DNA from: Conidiobolus incongruus B7586
Taxonomy: Eukaryota > Entomophthoromycota > Entomophthoromycetes > Entomophthorales > Conidiobolaceae
Reading direction: 5' to 3'
Length of the DNA stretch: 32,910 nt
Assembly: GCA_000697335.1 (NCBI GenBank)
Contig: JNEM01009702.1
Location: 1 to 32,910 of the forward strand
Positions within the stretch are counted from its first letter, which is position 1; each line of letters begins with the position of its first letter. The position numbers and the translations under genes were made by a program. The notes beneath the pieces were generated by a model that saw nothing but the letters and a program-made list of their open reading frames with translations, had not been told where the DNA came from and searched no databases. Positions 31,331 through 32,910 of the stretch are shown in pieces.

Positions 31331-32910
31331 TTCTAAATAATGAATTTGGGTTTAAGTAATTCAATTAAATCCTTATTAAGATATGATAATTAATCTTAAA
31401 AATAAACTGTTCTACTCCGGTTAATAAGAAAATAAATAGATTACATGGTATAATTCTCAGGCAAACTGATAATATACAAAAGTTTATATTTTCAGATTAT
31501 GAATATGCTGCTAGTTCTTCACAATGCTAATAAAGATAACAACTGAGCTTTGAAAATGTAATGATTAAATTAATTAAAACCATTACTTTTACATCTTAAT
31601 TATTCTGCAAGTAGATTTTTAAAATGATAATTTAGTAAAACAGTGTTATTAAATAAGAAATTTCCAATAGAACAATATAGCTTTCTTAGCGAAAAATAAA
31701 GGAATTATATTTTGATTTAAGTATTTTAATAAACTTGGTCATCTAAGGTAATTTACTTGAACTTATTAAACTCTATTGGTTTCCTTAAGATCATCACAAT
31801 ATATAATTATTTACAGAACGGAACATTGTGATTAACCGGGTTATATAAATTATATAGTATTTTTTAAATATATTTAATACTATTTTATCTATTTAGTATT
31901 AGATTTCCAACCAGACTTTTCAGCACTCGATTTTTAGTTCAATGCCTGATTGATACAGACTCCGCCCATTCTATCCTAATGTAGTTCTGCATAATACATA
32001 ATTGATATATTTTTTCAAAGTTATTATCTCAAGTTAATTTATTATATTACATTTGAATTATATTTTACTTACTGAATTTTAATTACAAAGTAATTTGATT
32101 CAATTTTCAATTTATTTTTCAAAACAATAAATATTTTTTTCAAACGAATTAAATAATATTTAAAATAATTAATTTTGTTAAATAACAATAATATAGTTTG
32201 TTTAGATGCTTTTTCTTTAAGCTGTGATAACTTTTAATTTATACAAATTTTTATTTCAAATTTTAGGCTAATATGTATTAATTATACTTGTCCACATTTC
32301 AAATAAGATAAATTTTTTGATTAGGGCTTTGAGGTCCAAACTCTATAAGAATAATGTGGTATTAATTTATGCCTAATTCATCTTTGTATATTATTTATAT
32401 GAGTATATATAGTAAAAATCTGAGCAAGGGAATGTATTTTATAAATTAAATATTAGTTTAGAATGAAAAAATGGCAAATTTTTTAATTTCTGATTTTTCA
32501 AGTATATTGATAGTTTTGAAATATAAATATATATAAAATATATAAAAGAATTAATATTTTTAAAATATATATATATATATATATTTACCTTAATATTATT
32601 TCTTTAGTAGAATATTTTTAATTCAAAATTTAACATTAAATTTAATCAAGTTTAAATTAAATAGTGATAATTAAATTTTTTGATTTTAATATTATTAATA
32701 CTTAACCATAAACCTTTAAAAGTCATTTAAAATTTATAAATAGCTTATATAGATAGTATTTTATCTAAATTTAATATTTAATATAAAAGTTGTTTCTTTA
32801 AAATATAAAGGATATTATTTAAAATTTATTTAAATTTAAAAAACTAATTTTAACTATTATTTTTTATTAAATAATAAAATAAAAAATTATCTAAAAAATT
32901 AAATAATAAT
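31331..32910. other. AT-rich intergenic DNA with scattered coding-like scraps
   Basis: No supportable gene. A 46-codon plus-strand open stretch at about 31390-31530 (containing CSTPVNKKINRLHGIILRQT) is unassigned. A possible retropepsin-like scrap lies near 31931-31981. From about 32000 to the end the DNA is extremely AT-rich, with an AT run at 32565-32584. Confidence 0.6.
32565..32584. repeat. (AT)10 microsatellite
   Basis: Perfect AT run in intergenic DNA near the window end. Confidence 0.9.

Noticed and set aside
1-32910. tRNA genes, CRISPR-like arrays, long inverted or terminal repeats
   Set aside because: No convincing tRNA B-box context, no regularly spaced repeats and no long direct or inverted repeats were seen. 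Only simple AT microsatellites are present. A covariance-model scan was not possible.

Overview
The window is a very AT-rich (roughly four fifths A+T by eye), intron-containing eukaryotic sequence. It most likely comes from an early-diverging (zygomycete-grade) fungus. Fungal identity rests on a PBI2-type proteinase B inhibitor and on a protein whose two RRMs match the fungal MRN1/nrd1 family. It is also supported by 22 reconstructable introns of only 43-66 nt, nearly all starting GTAA and ending in AG. The phylum cannot be fixed from this sequence alone.

Layout from left to right. Positions 950-1340 (-) hold a four-exon proteinase inhibitor of the I9/PBI2 type. Positions 3625-5819 (-) hold an eight-exon SYF2 splicing factor with a long disordered N-terminal extension. 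Positions about 6426-7810 (-) hold a long decayed coding region of unknown family. Positions 8750-9810 (-) hold a five-exon GPATCH4-like nucleolar G-patch protein. Positions 10737-11627 (-) hold an intronless protein with two RING-type zinc fingers. Positions 14509-18620 (-) hold a nine-exon, 1220-residue Rsc1/Rsc2/polybromo-like chromatin-remodelling subunit with the order bromodomain, ankyrin repeats, degenerate bromodomain, BAH, Q/P/S-rich linker, C-terminal domain. Positions about 18896-19480 (+) hold a faint F-box-like relic. Positions about 19557-21190 (-) hold a relic resembling the 90-kDa-type subunit of TFIIIC. Positions 23049-26072 (+) hold an intronless 1007-residue PB1...UBA protein that looks like a p62/NBR1-type selective-autophagy receptor, with a candidate LC3/Atg8-interacting motif just after PB1. 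Positions about 27206-28558 (+) hold a decayed gene for a protein with C-terminal membrane segments that still keeps a recognisable last intron. Positions 29918-30676 (-) hold an intronless MRN1/nrd1-like protein with only two RRMs. The rest is AT-rich intergenic DNA with simple repeats and scattered short coding-like fragments.

The genes are not a cluster or pathway. They are separate housekeeping genes, mostly on the minus strand, separated by 0.6-3 kb of AT-rich DNA. I found no tRNA, rRNA, CRISPR array or intact mobile element. The most interesting items are the PB1-LIR-UBA protein with its duplicated internal motif, the insertion of ankyrin repeats between the two bromodomains of an Rsc1/2-like subunit, and the several gene relics decaying into the intergenic DNA. 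I did not find convincing evidence of an entirely new multi-gene system.
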